Below are positions 37,746-45,685 of a DNA stretch of 64,000 nucleotides, one piece after another. Under the pieces are notes generated by a model that worked only from the letters and a program-made list of their open reading frames with translations, searched no databases and was not told where the DNA came from. Made by a program: the position numbers and the translations under genes. The stretch is taken from NCBI RefSeq assembly GCF_040049295.1, contig NZ_JBDZDQ010000001.1, forward strand, positions 1,240,001 through 1,304,000. The letters run 5' to 3'. Source of the stretch: Sphingomonas sp. KR3-1. GTDB lineage: Bacteria > Pseudomonadota > Alphaproteobacteria > Sphingomonadales > Sphingomonadaceae. Numbering within the stretch: the stretch's first letter is position 1; each line of letters begins with the position of its first letter.

Positions 37746-40646
37746 TCAGCGCAGGCGCAAGCGGAAGCTCAGGAAATATTGCGGGCCATAATATTCCACG
37801 TTCCGGGTGCTGCCGACCACCGGCATGTACTCGACGCGCGGCTCGTTGAAGAGATTGAGCGCCTGGAAGCGGATATCTGCCTGCTTGTTGAGCTTGTAGC
37901 TGATGTTCGCATCGAAGGTATTGTTGCCCTCGACATAGCGCAGCTGCGTATTGTCGGTGGTGAACGCCTGATAGTAGCGCGAGCGGTAGCGATAGATGCC
38001 CTGCAGCGCGATCGGCCCGATCTCGTAGAATGCCTGGGCCGAGAAGACGTGCTTCGAATAGCCGCTCAGCCCCGCCGCCGGGATCAGCCCGGGCACCACG
38101 TCGCCGGTCGCGCTGTCGATGATGTCGCCGTAGCGGATGTCCTGCGTCTTGTAGTTCGACCAGGCATAGTTGTAGCTCAGCTTCACGCCCAGCCCGTCGA
38201 GCGGATGCGGCAGCCAGGTGAACTGGTTCGAGGCGGTCAGCTCGAGGCCGTACAGATCGGTCTTGTCGCTGCTGTTGGTCGTCTGGGTGACCGGCACCAG
38301 ATAGTCCTGGCCGCCGATCGTGAAGGCCTCGTCGGTGGTGATCGGAATCTTCCCGCCGGTGAACTTCTTGTAATAGACCGTCGCTGCGAACAGCGTGTCC
38401 TTGTTGGCATAATATTCGAACGCCAGGTCGCCGTTCCACGACATGGTCGGCTTCAGCCGCGGGCTGCCGGTGGCGATGATCGAGCCGATCGCATCCTCCA
38501 CCGTCGGGAAGCCCTGGCCCGGCACATCCTCGGTCGCCAGCGTGATGTCCCGCCCGGCGCCCAGCGCGCTCGGCGCCGGCCGCGACATCGCGCGGTAGAT
38601 GCCAGTGCGAATGCGCATCTTCGGCGACAGGTCGAAGATCGCGTTGATGCTCGGCAGCCAGCGCATCGTGCTCGAGGTGATTTCGGTGGCCGTGTAGTTG
38701 GTCGCATCGGCCTCGAGGCGGATGCCGCCGCCGGCGACCGGGATCACGTTGAGCGCGGCGCGAAGCCCGCGCGAGGTCACCTGGGTGTGCACGCCGCGCA
38801 CGCCGAAATTGCCGCGCACGCCCAGCCCGCCCAGGATGTCGCCCGAGAAGCTGGCCATCGCATAGCCGGCCCAGGTCTGTTCGGTGACGTCCGAATTGTC
38901 GACCGAGCGCAGGTCGCCGGTGTTGCCCGGATCCTCGGTGCCCAGATAGTTGCGGAACTGGCAGAGCACGTCGAAGGTCGCGAAGCTGCCGATGCTCGGG
39001 CTCGGCGCGTCGGCCAGGAAGTTGCGCTGAGCGAAAGGCGTGCGGCACGCCAGGTTGACCGCGCGGTCCACCGCCAGGCTGTCCTGGGTGAGGATCTTGT
39101 CGTTGCTGTAGCCGAAGAACTTGCGCTGCGCCCAGCGCCCGCCGACCTCGATCCGCTGGATGAAGCCGCCGAGCTTGTAGCTCGCGTCGAACCGGCCCGA
39201 ATAGATCTCGTCGTCGCGGCCGTCCTGCGAGCGGGTGAACTGCGCGTCGTCGCTGAACGCGGTATAGTCGCTCGGGTTGAAGCGGCTGTCATAGGTGAAG
39301 ACCGGCAGGAAGCTCTGCGTGAAGTCGACATGATAGGGGATGCGCTGGTTGTTGATCGCCGTGCGCACGCCGTAGATGTCGAACGGATCGGTGCGCAGGC
39401 GCGAGGTGCGGGTGATGTCCAGGCGCTTGGTGTGCGAATAGCCGAAGTCCGCGGTCACCGTCAGGCGGTCGCTCGGCTTCCACTCGACATTGCCGCCGAA
39501 GCCCAGATATTTCTCGTCGCGCTGGAACAGCGCCGACTGGACCTGCATCGTCGCCGAGCCATCGGCCGAGAGCAGCTGGTGGTTGTCGCCGATCACGACA
39601 TTATGGAGGTTGTAGCGGCCCTCGGCGGTGCCGAAGTCGTGGCGTTCCTCGCTATATTGGCGCCGCGAATATTGCAGGTCGAGATTGACGTCGATCGTCG
39701 GGCTCGGCTGCCACTGGAGCGCACCGAACACCGCGTTGCGCAGGTCCGAGGTGATCATCTGGCGATAGAGGTATGAGTTGGACGCGTGGTAGAAGGGCGT
39801 GCCCGAATTGCCCTGCTGGCGCGTCACTTCGGTGCAGTTGGTGGTCGAGACCACGGCGGCATTGCAGGTGAACCAGGTCGAGCTGGTGTAGAAGCGCTCG
39901 ACCGGATCGCTCACGTCGTTGCGCTGATAGCCGATCGAGACGCCGATCTTGCCGAGGTCGCCGGCGTCGAACTGGTCAATATAGCTGAGCGTGGCGCGGT
40001 AGCCATAGGGGCTCTGGCCGTCGATCCGGTCCTGATAGGGATTGTAGTTGCCCTTGATCTCGGCCTGGATCTGGCGGCGCTTGTAGTCGAGCGGCTTGCG
40101 CGTCTCGAGCATGATCGAGCCGGCGACGCCGCCTTCGATCAGGTTCGCCTGCTGCGTCTTGTAGATCTTGATCGCGTTGAACAGCTCGGACGGGAACTGG
40201 CCGAAATTCACGGCGCGGTCGCCCGAGCCGTTGGTCGCCTCGCGCCCGTTGAGCGTGGTCAGGCTCAGGCCCGAGCCCAGGCCGCGGATCGAGACTTCGG
40301 TCGGGCCGTAATTGGCGCGGTCGATCGTGGCTCCGGTGATCGTCGCGATCACTTCGCCGACCGACTGGCCGGGCAGCTCGCCGATCTCCTTGGACGAGAC
40401 CGCATCGACGATCGCATCGGCATCGCGCTTGGACTGGATCGAGCTCTGGATCGTCTCGCGGATCGCGGTGACGACGATCTGGTCTTCCTGGCTCTGCTCG
40501 GGCGCGGCGGCCTCGGGAGTCTCCGCCTGGGGCGGCGTGCTGTCCTGCGCGAAGGCCGGCGCAGCGGTCAGCGCCGCGAAGAGCGAAGCCCCTGCCAGCA
40601 GCGCAAACCGGGCACGCGCGCGCGGACGGATGGAGACCCTAGCCAT
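37746..40646 (-). CDS. TonB-dependent receptor, probable alginate oligomer importer
   Basis: 966 residues. Signal peptide to about 33 (AALTAAPAFA), a Glu/Ala-rich spacer, TonB-box-like DQIVVTAIRETIQ, plug with GELPGQSVGEVIATITG and VSIRGLGSGLSLTTLNGRE, and a barrel ending FLSFRLRLR. The plug pattern (SIQSKRDADAIVDAVSSKEIG) is that of the carbohydrate-linked receptors common in Caulobacter and sphingomonads. GGGGAGG six bases before the ATG sets the start. Two ATACCAATTCT direct repeats and a TTGACA box occupy the divergent promoter shared with kdgK. Confidence 0.92.
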   Translation of the reverse strand: MARVSIRPRARARFALLAGASLFAALTAAPAFAQDSTPPQAETPEAAAPEQSQEDQIVVTAIRETIQSSIQSKRDADAIVDAVSSKEIGELPGQSVGEVIATITGATIDRANYGPTEVSIRGLGSGLSLTTLNGREATNGSGDRAVNFGQFPSELFNAIKIYKTQQANLIEGGVAGSIMLETRKPLDYKRRQIQAEIKGNYNPYQDRIDGQSPYGYRATLSYIDQFDAGDLGKIGVSIGYQRNDVSDPVERFYTSSTWFTCNAAVVSTTNCTEVTRQQGNSGTPFYHASNSYLYRQMITSDLRNAVFGALQWQPSPTIDVNLDLQYSRRQYSEERHDFGTAEGRYNLHNVVIGDNHQLLSADGSATMQVQSALFQRDEKYLGFGGNVEWKPSDRLTVTADFGYSHTKRLDITRTSRLRTDPFDIYGVRTAINNQRIPYHVDFTQSFLPVFTYDSRFNPSDYTAFSDDAQFTRSQDGRDDEIYSGRFDASYKLGGFIQRIEVGGRWAQRKFFGYSNDKILTQDSLAVDRAVNLACRTPFAQRNFLADAPSPSIGSFATFDVLCQFRNYLGTEDPGNTGDLRSVDNSDVTEQTWAGYAMASFSGDILGGLGVRGNFGVRGVHTQVTSRGLRAALNVIPVAGGGIRLEADATNYTATEITSSTMRWLPSINAIFDLSPKMRIRTGIYRAMSRPAPSALGAGRDITLATEDVPGQGFPTVEDAIGSIIATGSPRLKPTMSWNGDLAFEYYANKDTLFAATVYYKKFTGGKIPITTDEAFTIGGQDYLVPVTQTTNSSDKTDLYGLELTASNQFTWLPHPLDGLGVKLSYNYAWSNYKTQDIRYGDIIDSATGDVVPGLIPAAGLSGYSKHVFSAQAFYEIGPIALQGIYRYRSRYYQAFTTDNTQLRYVEGNNTFDANISYKLNKQADIRFQALNLFNEPRVEYMPVVGSTRNVEYYGPQYFLSFRLRLR

Positions 40647-40672
40647 TCAAATCCTCCCCAATTCTATGTTTT

Positions 40673-40731
40673 ATACCAATTCTAGGTACCAGCGGTCCGG
40701 ATGATGTCAATGCTATCTTGATACCAATTCT
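40673..40731. promoter_or_regulatory. Candidate operator pair and promoter between TonB receptor and kdgK
   Basis: Two copies of ATACCAATTCT (40673-40683 and 40721-40731) frame a GGTACC site, a CGGTCCGG box (40693-40700) and a minus-strand TTGACA. The half-site ATTGGTAT equals the half-site of UxuR/ExuR-type operators. Confidence 0.5.
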
Positions 40732-40776
40732 CCAATCCGCTTAGTGCGGCGCCAGAAAACGGGACAGGAGGATTGG

Positions 40777-41811
40777 ATGGCAGGGGAACGGGCGAGTAGC
40801 GGACCAGTGCGAATCATCGGCTTCGGCGAAGTGATGACCCGGCTCGCGACCCAGGGTCGCATCCAGCTCCCGCAGGCAGCGGCGCTCGATCTCCATGTCG
40901 GCGGTGCGGAGGCCAATGTGATCGCGGCGCTGGCGGCGCTCGGCCACGCTGCCGGGCTGGTCTCGGCGATCCCTGCCAATCCGCTCGGCGACGGCGCCTG
41001 GCGCGCGCTCAGCGCCGCAGGCGTCGACCTGCGCCGCAGCCGGCGCGCGCCTGGCCGCCAGGGCCTCTATTTCCTCGCGCCCGGCGGGTCGCTGCGCGCC
41101 TCCGAGATCCTCTACGATCGCGCCGGCAGCGCCTTCGCCGTGTTCGACTGGTCGGGCTTCGACTGGTCCGCGGCGTTCGAGGGCGCCGAGTGGCTCCATG
41201 TCTCGGGCATCACCCCGGCGCTCGGCCCCAGCCTGGCGCGCGCCACCCAGGCCGCGATGCGCGCGGCGCGGGCGCTTGGCCTGCGCATCTCGTTCGACGG
41301 CAATTACCGCCCGGCGCTGTGGGAGAGCTGGGACAGCGATCCGCGCGGCATCCTCTCCGGGCTGGTCCGCGAAGCCGATCTGTTCTTCGCCAACCACCGC
41401 GACATGGCGCTGTTGCTCGGCCAGCCCTTTTCGGGCGACGGCGAGGCGCGGCGGCGCGAGGCGGCGCTGGCCGGGTTCGCCGCCTTTCCCAACCTCCAAT
41501 GGATCGCGTCCACTGCGCGCCATGTCGAGACCAGCGACTGCCACCGCCTGGCGGCGCGCATCGACACCCCCGCCACCGGCTTCCAAACGCCCGAGATCGT
41601 GATGCCCGGCATCGTCGACCGGATCGGCGGCGGCGACGCCTTTGCCGCGGGCGTGCTCCACGGCCTGCTCGAAGGCGAGGCGCCCGAGCGCGCCGCCGCG
41701 CTCGGCCTGGCGCTCGCCTGCCTCAAGCACAGCGTCCCCGGCGACATGGCGCTGTTCACTCGCGCCGACGTCGAGGGCTTCTCGGGCGCAGGCACGGATG
41801 TGAAGCGCTGA
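40777..41811 (+). CDS. kdgK: 2-dehydro-3-deoxygluconokinase (KDG kinase), PfkB family
   Basis: 344 residues. Ribokinase-fold signatures: substrate-side GGAEANVIAALAALG (about 42-57), FDGNYRP, and the anion-hole/catalytic motif RIGGGDAFAAG near 283-293. It phosphorylates KDG to KDPG with ATP in the cytoplasm, the step after DEH reduction in alginate breakdown. ATG 40777 has ACAGGAGG five bases upstream. Divergent from the TonB receptor and sharing its promoter region with UxuR-like half-sites. Confidence 0.9.
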   Translation: MAGERASSGPVRIIGFGEVMTRLATQGRIQLPQAAALDLHVGGAEANVIAALAALGHAAGLVSAIPANPLGDGAWRALSAAGVDLRRSRRAPGRQGLYFLAPGGSLRASEILYDRAGSAFAVFDWSGFDWSAAFEGAEWLHVSGITPALGPSLARATQAAMRAARALGLRISFDGNYRPALWESWDSDPRGILSGLVREADLFFANHRDMALLLGQPFSGDGEARRREAALAGFAAFPNLQWIASTARHVETSDCHRLAARIDTPATGFQTPEIVMPGIVDRIGGGDAFAAGVLHGLLEGEAPERAAALGLALACLKHSVPGDMALFTRADVEGFSGAGTDVKR

Positions 41812-41831
41812 TTTGGCCTCCCACCCCGGCC

Positions 41832-41858
41832 GTCACCCCGGCCTTGCGCCGGGATGAC
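41832..41858. repeat. Short palindromic repeat
   Basis: Inverted repeat GTCACCCCGGC/GCCGGGATGAC (one mismatch, 5-base loop) between convergent kdgK and the TauE/SafE gene. This is a frequent intergenic palindrome type in sphingomonad-like genomes and may serve as terminator. Confidence 0.5.
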
Positions 41859-41872
41859 AGAAGGAGAGCAGC

Positions 41873-42646
41873 TCAGAACCATCCCCAGATCGGGTTGGCC
41901 GGGTCCGCCAGCAGCTTCACCGTCAACGCGGCGGACATGATCACCAGCAGCGGCCGCACGCCCTTGCCGCCGAAGCGGATCGCCAGCCGCGCGCCGATCT
42001 GGTTGCCGCAGATGTTCGCCGCCGCCATCGCCACCGCCAGTCCCCACAGCATGTGCCCGCCCAGGATCATCGCGAGCAGCCCGGCCAGGTTGGTCGCGAG
42101 GTTGAGGAACTTGGTGGTGCCGATCGCGCGCACCAGCCCCAGCCCGGCGAGCGCGACCAGCACGGTGGTGAGGAACGATCCGGTGCCGGGGCCGAAAAAC
42201 CCGTCATAGAAGCCTATGGCGGTGACGATCGCAGTCAGTGCCGCCGGCCCGATCCGCGCGTGCCGGTCCGCCTCGCTCATCCTGGGCGCGAGCAGGAAAT
42301 AGCAGCCCATCAGGATCAGCAGCACCGGCACGAAGGCGGCAAGGAAGCTGGGGTCGAGATGCTGGACCGCAGTCGCTCCCGCCGCCGCGCCCAGGAACGC
42401 GCCGAGCGCGGGCACGACGAAGCGCCGGAAGTCGACATGGCCGGCGCGCGCATAGGTGAGCAGCGCCGATCCGGTGCCGCAGGCGCTGGCGAGCTTGTTG
42501 GTGGCGAGCGCCGAGACCGGCGGAATGCCCGCGGCGAGCAGCGCGGGCAGCGAGATCAGCCCGCCCCCGCCCGCCATCGCGTCGATCGTGCCGGCGAGCA
42601 GCGCCATGGTGATGAGGAAGGCGAGGATGTCGGGGGTGAGATGCAT
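41873..42646 (-). CDS. TauE/SafE (TSUP) family membrane protein
   Basis: 257 residues with about 8 spans. The two TSUP half-motifs are visible: GTIDAMAGGGGLISLPALL near the N-terminus and GFYDGFFGPGTGSFLTT in the second half, with NKLASACGT after the first. Family members export sulfite, sulfoacetate or other organic anions. It sits inside the alginate locus but faces its own way relative to kdgK; the substrate is unknown and may be unrelated to alginate. Confidence 0.88.
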   Translation of the reverse strand: MHLTPDILAFLITMALLAGTIDAMAGGGGLISLPALLAAGIPPVSALATNKLASACGTGSALLTYARAGHVDFRRFVVPALGAFLGAAAGATAVQHLDPSFLAAFVPVLLILMGCYFLLAPRMSEADRHARIGPAALTAIVTAIGFYDGFFGPGTGSFLTTVLVALAGLGLVRAIGTTKFLNLATNLAGLLAMILGGHMLWGLAVAMAAANICGNQIGARLAIRFGGKGVRPLLVIMSAALTVKLLADPANPIWGWF

Positions 42647-42676
42647 TGCCGGCCCGATAGGGCAGCGCCGCCCGAC

Positions 42677-42715
42677 AAAAAAGAGGGGCGCGGCCAGGCA
42701 AGCCGGCCGCGCCCC
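42677..42715 (-). terminator. Rho-independent terminator after the SGNH esterase
   Basis: Perfect 11-base GC stem (42685-42695 with 42705-42715) followed on the minus strand by TCTTTTTT. It lies 12 bases past the esterase stop and marks the 3' end of the alginate operon that starts at 49260. Confidence 0.85.
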
Positions 42716-42726
42716 AGGGACGGAGC

Positions 42727-43602
42727 TCAGGGGAGCAGCTGGCTGCTCAATTCGGGAACGGCGACGGCCAGGTCATAGGCGACGATCTTGGCCATCGCCT
42801 TGGCGCCGACTTCGCCGAGATGGGTATAGTCGAACTTCTCGATCGTCCGCCCGCGCGGGCCGATCTTGGGGCCGGTGGCAGGCGTCGATTCGGGCGCGGG
42901 GCGCGGGCGCAGCGTGGTGCCCGCCTTGGCCGCGGCGACTTCCTCGGGCAGCGGCTCGGCCATCGCCAGCTTCATCGCCTCGACGGGCCCGAGCTGCTCG
43001 ACGGCCTTGGCGCTGTCGCGGTTGAGCTCGACCACCGGGGTCCTGGTCTCGAGCGCGATCTTGCGCACCGCATCGGCCCAGGCGGCGAGCGTGTTGTTGA
43101 GCTTGCCGCCGCGGAACTCGCGGCGCGACAGCGGCGTCACCAGCACCGGCACCGCGCCGGCGGCGCGGACGTCGAGCACCATCTGCTTGAGGTTGGACTG
43201 GAAGTCGGTGTTGAGGTCGGTCCAGCGCTCGGCCTTGGTCGACTGGTCGTTATGACCGAACTGGATCAGGACGTACTTCTTCGCATAGCCCTGCGCCGAA
43301 GCCTCGCTCAGCGCGATCTTCCACGAGCCCTCGGCCTGGTAGCTGCGCGTCGAGCGGCCGCCGCGGCCGAGGTTGAGGCAGGCGACGCTCGACTTGACGT
43401 GGTAGGCGCAGAACACCGACGCCCAGCCGCTGCCCGGCGCCATCGTCGAATCGCCGACCAGGATGATCTTGTAGGCGGAGATCGGCGGCGCATCGACGCG
43501 CTTCTCCCGCTTGTCGAGCGAAGGCTGCGCCTCCGACGTCTGGGCGAAGGCCGCCCCCGGCAGTGCCGCCAATGCGGCCAGCGTGATTGCTAGTTTGAGC
43601 AT
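42727..43602 (-). CDS. SGNH-hydrolase carbohydrate acetylesterase, rhamnogalacturonan-acetylesterase-like
   Basis: 291 residues with a signal peptide (AITLAALAALPGAAFA). SGNH blocks are in place: nucleophile S52 in GDSTM, glycine block GRGGRST, Asn in GHND, and D258-x-x-H261 in DYTHLG. Nearest recognisable type is CE12 rhamnogalacturonan acetylesterase. In this locus the polymer is alginate, not pectin, so it may remove O-acetyl groups from acetylated (bacterial) alginate. That substrate is inference. Last gene of the operon, ending in a strong terminator. Confidence 0.85.
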   Translation of the reverse strand: MLKLAITLAALAALPGAAFAQTSEAQPSLDKREKRVDAPPISAYKIILVGDSTMAPGSGWASVFCAYHVKSSVACLNLGRGGRSTRSYQAEGSWKIALSEASAQGYAKKYVLIQFGHNDQSTKAERWTDLNTDFQSNLKQMVLDVRAAGAVPVLVTPLSRREFRGGKLNNTLAAWADAVRKIALETRTPVVELNRDSAKAVEQLGPVEAMKLAMAEPLPEEVAAAKAGTTLRPRPAPESTPATGPKIGPRGRTIEKFDYTHLGEVGAKAMAKIVAYDLAVAVPELSSQLLP

Positions 43603-43636
43603 TTTACCCTCCCAGTTGCGGCCTTCTTTCCCTCGA

Positions 43637-44389
43637 TCAGGAGAAGGCGAGGCCGCCGTTGATGTCCATGTTGACCCCGGTCAGGAACGCGGAGTCGCTC
43701 GTCGCGAGGAAGACCACCGCCGACGCCACTTCGTCCGGATGCCCCTCGCGGCGCAGCGGCGTGTTGCCGGCGGTCGCCTTGCGGCCCTCGGGCTTGGAGA
43801 AGGTGTCGTGGAAGCTGGTGCCGATCAGGCCCGGGCACAGCGCGTTGACGCGGATGCCCTGCGGGCCCAGCTCCTTGGCCATGCTGCGGGTGAAGGTCAT
43901 CAGCGCGCCCTTGGCGGTGGCGTAGATCGACGCGCCCGGCCCGCCGCCGTCGCGCCCGGCGAGCGACGACAGGTTCACGATCGCGCTGCCCTCACCGAGA
44001 TGCGGCAGCACTGCCTTGGTGACCAGGAAGGTCGATTTGAGGTTGAGCTCCATGACATGGTCGAAGAACGCCTCGTCCATGTCGGCCAGCGTCTTGCGGG
44101 CGACCATGCCGCCCGCGACGTTGACCAGCACGTCGACGCGCTCGCCGAACGCGGCGGTCGTCTCGCTGACCAGCTTGGCGACGTCGGCCGGCTTGGTCAC
44201 GTCGGCCTGGACCAGGATCGCGGTGCCGCCTGCGGCCTCGATCTCGGCGACGGTCGCCTGCGCTGCCGCGGCGTCGCTGCGATAGTTGACCGCGACCTTG
44301 GCGCCCTGGGCCGCCAGCTGCAGCGAAACCGACTTGCCGATGTCACGCCCGCCGCCGGTTACGATGGCGACTTTGTCCTTCAATTTCAT
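43637..44389 (-). CDS. SDR oxidoreductase, probable DEH (4-deoxy-5-hexoseulose uronate) reductase
   Basis: 250 residues. Cofactor motif TGGGRDIG (11-18), NVAG (90-93) and catalytic Y156-x-x-x-K160. NYRS after the second strand suggests NADPH preference. The SDR A1-R of Sphingomonas sp. A1 reduces DEH to KDG; position between the lyases/transporter and upstream of KdgK in the pathway fits the same job. The ATG overlaps the MFS stop (ATGA), so the two are coupled. A generic 3-oxoacyl reductase is the alternative on sequence alone. Confidence 0.82.
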   Translation of the reverse strand: MKLKDKVAIVTGGGRDIGKSVSLQLAAQGAKVAVNYRSDAAAAQATVAEIEAAGGTAILVQADVTKPADVAKLVSETTAAFGERVDVLVNVAGGMVARKTLADMDEAFFDHVMELNLKSTFLVTKAVLPHLGEGSAIVNLSSLAGRDGGGPGASIYATAKGALMTFTRSMAKELGPQGIRVNALCPGLIGTSFHDTFSKPEGRKATAGNTPLRREGHPDEVASAVVFLATSDSAFLTGVNMDINGGLAFS

Positions 44390-45681
44390 GCTGCGTCCTG
44401 TTTGGTCTGGGGAGTTGCGCCCTCGATCCGCGGCACGCCGCGTCCGAGGATCAGGATGGAAATCAGCGCCAGCGGCACCAGCGCCGCGGCCAGTGCGAAG
44501 ATCGGCGCATAGCCCTGGCTGGTCATCGCCGGCACGAGCCAGGTGGTGATCAGCGTGCCGGCCACCGCGGCGGTGCCGCTGATGCCGGCAAGGCTGCCGA
44601 CCGCGCCACCGGCGAAATAGTCGCCCGGCATCGTCTGGATGTTGTTGATCGCGACCTGGAAGCCGAACAGGATCACCGCGATCAGCAGCACCGCGGTCAG
44701 CGGGGTCGAGGCGGTCGCGGTGAGCAGCAGCGCCGGCAGCATGATCACGCAGCCGATGGCGATGGCGAGCTTGCGCGCCGCCAGCGCGTTCCAGCCCCGG
44801 GCGATCAGCACGCCGGAGAACCATCCGCCGAGCAGGCTGCCGAGCATCGCGCCGACAAACGGCACCCAGCCGAACATGCCGATCTGCTTGACGTCGAAGC
44901 CGAAGGTCTCGGCCAGGTAGATCGGCAGCCACGAGACGAACAGCCACCACACCGGATCGAGGAAGAAGCGCGAGAGCAGCACGGCCCAGCTCTGGCGATA
45001 GCGCAGCAGCTCGAGCATGCCCGGCGCAGGCGCGGCGACCTCGGGCGCATCGGCGCTCGCCGGACGCGCGGCGATGTGCGCGCGCTCCTCCGCGCTCAGC
45101 CAGGGATGGCGATCAGGATCGGCGCGGTAGATCAGCAGCCACGGCACCAGCCACAGCAGCCCGAGCACGCCGACCAGCACGAAGGTGGCCCGCCAGCCGA
45201 ACGAACCGTAGAGCGCCGCCACCGCAGGTGCTGCGATGATCGCGCCGATCGCTGCGCCGGCGTTGAAGATGCCCTGTGCGAACGCGCGCTCCTGCGGCGG
45301 GAACCACAGCGCATTGGCCTTGACCGCGCCCGGCCAGTTGCCCGCCTCGGCCACGCCCAGGGTCGCGCGGAAGCAGAGCAGCGCACCCAGCGAGCGGACC
45401 AGCGCATGCGCGCCGATCGACAGCGACCACACCGCGATCGCGATGACGAAGCCGATGCGCGTGCCGATCCGGTCGAGCAGCTTGCCGAACAGCGACTGGC
45501 CGAGCGCATAGGCGACCATGAACACGGTGACGATCAGGGCATAGTCGGCCTTGTCGGCGCCGATGTCCTTCGACACCGCCGGCCACATCACAGCCAGCGC
45601 GTTGCGGTCGATATAGTTGATCACCGTCACCAGCCCGATCAGGGCGATGACGAACCAGCGAAGACCCTTGACCCGCGTCAT
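44386..45681 (-). CDS. MFS transporter, anion:cation symporter family (hexuronate ExuT-like)
   Basis: 431 residues with 12 spans. The first helix region VINYIDRNALAVMWP, the loop GKLLDRIGTRIGF and AEAGNWPGAVKANALWFPPQERAFAQG in helices 4-5 are typical of the ACS family that carries hexuronates and glucarate. It probably brings the unsaturated monouronate made by PL17 into the cytoplasm. It starts 4 bases after the PL17 stop and overlaps the reductase start. Confidence 0.9.
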   Translation of the reverse strand: MTRVKGLRWFVIALIGLVTVINYIDRNALAVMWPAVSKDIGADKADYALIVTVFMVAYALGQSLFGKLLDRIGTRIGFVIAIAVWSLSIGAHALVRSLGALLCFRATLGVAEAGNWPGAVKANALWFPPQERAFAQGIFNAGAAIGAIIAAPAVAALYGSFGWRATFVLVGVLGLLWLVPWLLIYRADPDRHPWLSAEERAHIAARPASADAPEVAAPAPGMLELLRYRQSWAVLLSRFFLDPVWWLFVSWLPIYLAETFGFDVKQIGMFGWVPFVGAMLGSLLGGWFSGVLIARGWNALAARKLAIAIGCVIMLPALLLTATASTPLTAVLLIAVILFGFQVAINNIQTMPGDYFAGGAVGSLAGISGTAAVAGTLITTWLVPAMTSQGYAPIFALAAALVPLALISILILGRGVPRIEGATPQTKQDAA

Positions 45682-45685
45682 CGGC

